A stretch of DNA of 12,621 nucleotides from an uncultured Oscillospiraceae bacterium (GTDB taxonomy: Bacteria; Bacillota; Clostridia; Oscillospirales; Acutalibacteraceae): NCBI GenBank assembly GCA_902489595.1, contig CABUAS010000050.1:1-12621 (forward strand), given 5' to 3'. Position 1 is the stretch's first letter. The number at the start of each line of letters is the position of its first letter. Shown piece by piece: positions 11,473 to 12,621 of the stretch. Under the pieces are notes generated by a model, which saw nothing but the letters and a program-made list of their open reading frames with translations, was not told the DNA's origin and ran no database searches. Position numbers and translations under genes: made by a program.

Positions 11473-11829
11473 ATGAATTATGAAAAAATTAAAGAATATC
11501 TTATGGCGATGGGCAATTTTTCGACAGAGGATATTGAAAAATACAAATTTATTCTTGATGCGTCTGTAACGAGCGTGCTTGATATGCTGAATGACTTTGC
11601 AGATGTTGCAGATGACAGAATTATGCAGCTTATGGCTGCAAGAGCGTATCTGAAAATCTGTTGTATTGACAGTGATGAAAGCGGCGTTACAAGTTTTCAG
11701 GCAGGCGATGTTTCATTTACGCAAAAGGCAGAAACTGCGCTTGACGGTGCAAAAAAAATTTACGCTCTTGCGCTTGATGAATGCAGTCAGTTTATAACCG
11801 ATTCGGGCTTTGCCTTTTTGGGTGTATAA
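11473..11829 (+). CDS. Head-tail connector protein (gp6/gp15-like)
   Basis: This 118-aa, mostly helical protein follows the major capsid gene, the usual place of the adaptor that binds below the portal (HK97 gp6 / SPP1 gp15 family). The N-terminal EDIEKYKFILDASVTSVLDM and the MQLMAARAYLKICCID helix fit the short four-helix adaptor pattern (start helix, DASV/L motif, RIMQLMAARAYLKI). The purine-rich GGGAGGG (11452-11458) is about 14 bases before the ATG, farther than optimal, and no closer in-frame start exists. Translation may therefore be weaker, which is plausible for a protein needed in about a dozen copies. It abuts the next gene without a gap. Confidence 0.65.
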   Translation: MNYEKIKEYLMAMGNFSTEDIEKYKFILDASVTSVLDMLNDFADVADDRIMQLMAARAYLKICCIDSDESGVTSFQAGDVSFTQKAETALDGAKKIYALALDECSQFITDSGFAFLGV

Positions 11830-12180
11830 ATGAACAGGCGGTATAAAATTAAAAACGGCATTAAAAAGGCAGGTGCATCGGCTGTTATTACAGACGGCGA
11901 GTGGCAGTCGATGCCGTTTTATGCCGTTATCAGGCATCATCACAAAAATACCAAAACCGAGTTTGAGGATAAATTTACCGAAATCGGCTTTGTGAGCAGA
12001 GATTATTACACCTATATAGGCCCGTTTGACCACGATATTACTGCCTTGTCTGATGACGCTGTTATAAAATCCGACGGGTGCAGTTATATTTTTAAAAAGA
12101 AAGAGGCAATAACGGTCGGCGGTGAAACGATTTATTTTTACGGCATTTTAAAGAAATTGCAGGAGGGGTCGTATGATTGA
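11830..12180 (+). CDS. Head completion / head-tail joining protein (putative)
   Basis: This 116-aa protein starts on the base after the preceding stop (TAAATG) with no good Shine-Dalgarno, so translation is probably coupled. The basic N-terminus NRRYKIKNGIKKAG is followed by beta-rich segments (AVIRHHHKN, YYTYIGPFDHDI, GGETIYFYGILKKLQEG). The size, beta content and position resemble the stopper or joining proteins (SPP1 gp16-like) that plug the connector. The resemblance is by context and composition, and I see no diagnostic motif. The last 8 bases overlap the next gene. Confidence 0.5.
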   Translation: MNRRYKIKNGIKKAGASAVITDGEWQSMPFYAVIRHHHKNTKTEFEDKFTEIGFVSRDYYTYIGPFDHDITALSDDAVIKSDGCSYIFKKKEAITVGGETIYFYGILKKLQEGSYD

Positions 12181-12574
12181 TTTGTCACAGTGCGCCGTAC
12201 TTTTTGCAGATACGGCAAAGCAGGCTCTGAAAGATGAAAATGTGATTTTTATTACGGCGTATCCGAAAACGGCAAAGCCGACTTTGCTTAAAACCGCCGT
12301 TGCCGCCTTTTCTGTTTATGATGTAAAATCAGAGCAGGAGGGGCTTGGCGCAGATATTCAGTCGGGGCAGATTGAAGTTCGTGTATCTGTTTTTGTGCCG
12401 TATAAAAGCAAAAGTGAAAACGGCGCAGAAATTCTTGAAAAAATATGCCGTGTTCTTTGCGGAAAATTTTGTATTCTCGGCATAAAAGTTTATCAGACAG
12501 AGCCTGATGCAGATACCGAATGTACCGTTACACGTGCCGTTTTTACGCTTGATGATGAAATATTAAGAGACTAA
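12173..12574 (+). CDS. Tail terminator / tail completion protein (putative)
   Basis: This 133-aa alpha/beta protein has GGAGGGG a few bases before its ATG and overlaps the preceding gene by 8 bases. In head-tail modules the third connector-type gene is usually the tail terminator (SPP1 gp17 / lambda gpU-like). The two-half pattern of helix plus strands (an N-terminal helix QCAVLFADTAKQALKD, then AAFSVYDVKSEQEGLG, IEVRVSVFVPYKS, and a C-terminal CTVTRAVFTLDDEI) fits that kind of fold. The assignment rests on order and general shape. If it is right, tail genes should follow beyond the window. Only 47 AT-rich bases remain after its stop, with no further gene visible. Confidence 0.5.
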   Translation: MIDLSQCAVLFADTAKQALKDENVIFITAYPKTAKPTLLKTAVAAFSVYDVKSEQEGLGADIQSGQIEVRVSVFVPYKSKSENGAEILEKICRVLCGKFCILGIKVYQTEPDADTECTVTRAVFTLDDEILRD

Positions 12575-12621
12575 CTATTAAAAGTCAAGTCTAAAAATAA
12601 AAAGATGTTGTAAAAAAACAA

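Noticed and set aside
12575..12621. Further tail gene start at the window end
   Set aside because: The 47 bases are AT-rich with no start codon behind a ribosome site.

Overview
The window looks like part of the chromosome of a low-GC gut-type Clostridia, most likely an Oscillospiraceae/Ruminococcus relative. The evidence is AGGAGG-type ribosome sites, sigma-A promoters, Thr-rich linkers in a surface protein, a C_GCAxxG_C_C protein, and a long multi-hairpin intergenic repeat of a type I recall from clostridial genomes. The taxonomic call is inference, because no rRNA or universal marker gene is present.

Layout. (1) 1-1311 appears to be the end of an integrated mobile element. It holds a leader hairpin, a doubtful 72-codon ORF, a strong promoter, a 70-aa protein and a 112-aa sigma-70 region-4-like regulator in one operon, then a terminator. 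Next come three GTGGTC repeats and an exact 20-bp copy of the 3' end of a tRNA, which together look like integrase arm sites and an attachment core. (2) 1312-1520 holds a small spacer with an unusual foldable structure, then an intact tRNA-Arg(ACG) on the minus strand with its own terminator and promoter. (3) 1594-6012 holds ordinary-looking cell genes. A minus-strand pair encodes a zinc-ribbon/single-TM/InlB-like surface protein and a C_GCAxxG_C_C putative redox protein. Two plus-strand monocistronic genes encode a lipoprotein and a three-TM protein with a large extracellular domain. Each plus-strand gene ends in a clear rho-independent terminator. (4) 6018-6249 is a multi-hairpin intergenic repeat plus a palindromic terminator. 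(5) 6383-12574 is a tightly packed tailed-phage head operon. Its order is small terminase, large terminase (GTG start), portal (TTG start), protease/scaffold (TTG start), capsid cement protein, HK97-fold major capsid, and three head-tail connector-type proteins.

How it works together. Module 5 has the classic head-assembly order. TerS/TerL package DNA through the portal. The protease and its C-terminal scaffold-like region build and mature the shell of major capsid plus cement protein. The connectors close the head for tail attachment. No tail, lysis, integrase, replication or repressor gene is visible, and the window stops 47 bases after the last connector. The sequence therefore cannot say whether this is a full prophage, a remnant, or a domesticated (GTA- or satellite-like) capsid cluster. 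The sigma-like regulator, of a type that often sits next to phage terminases, lies 5.4 kb upstream and is separated from the head operon by a tRNA, attachment-like repeats and cell genes.

The points most worth checking are the doubled tRNA end with arm-like repeats, the structured 100-nt segment between the two copies, the zinc-knuckle insertion and possible internal scaffold start in the protease gene, and the abrupt junction between cell genes and the head operon.
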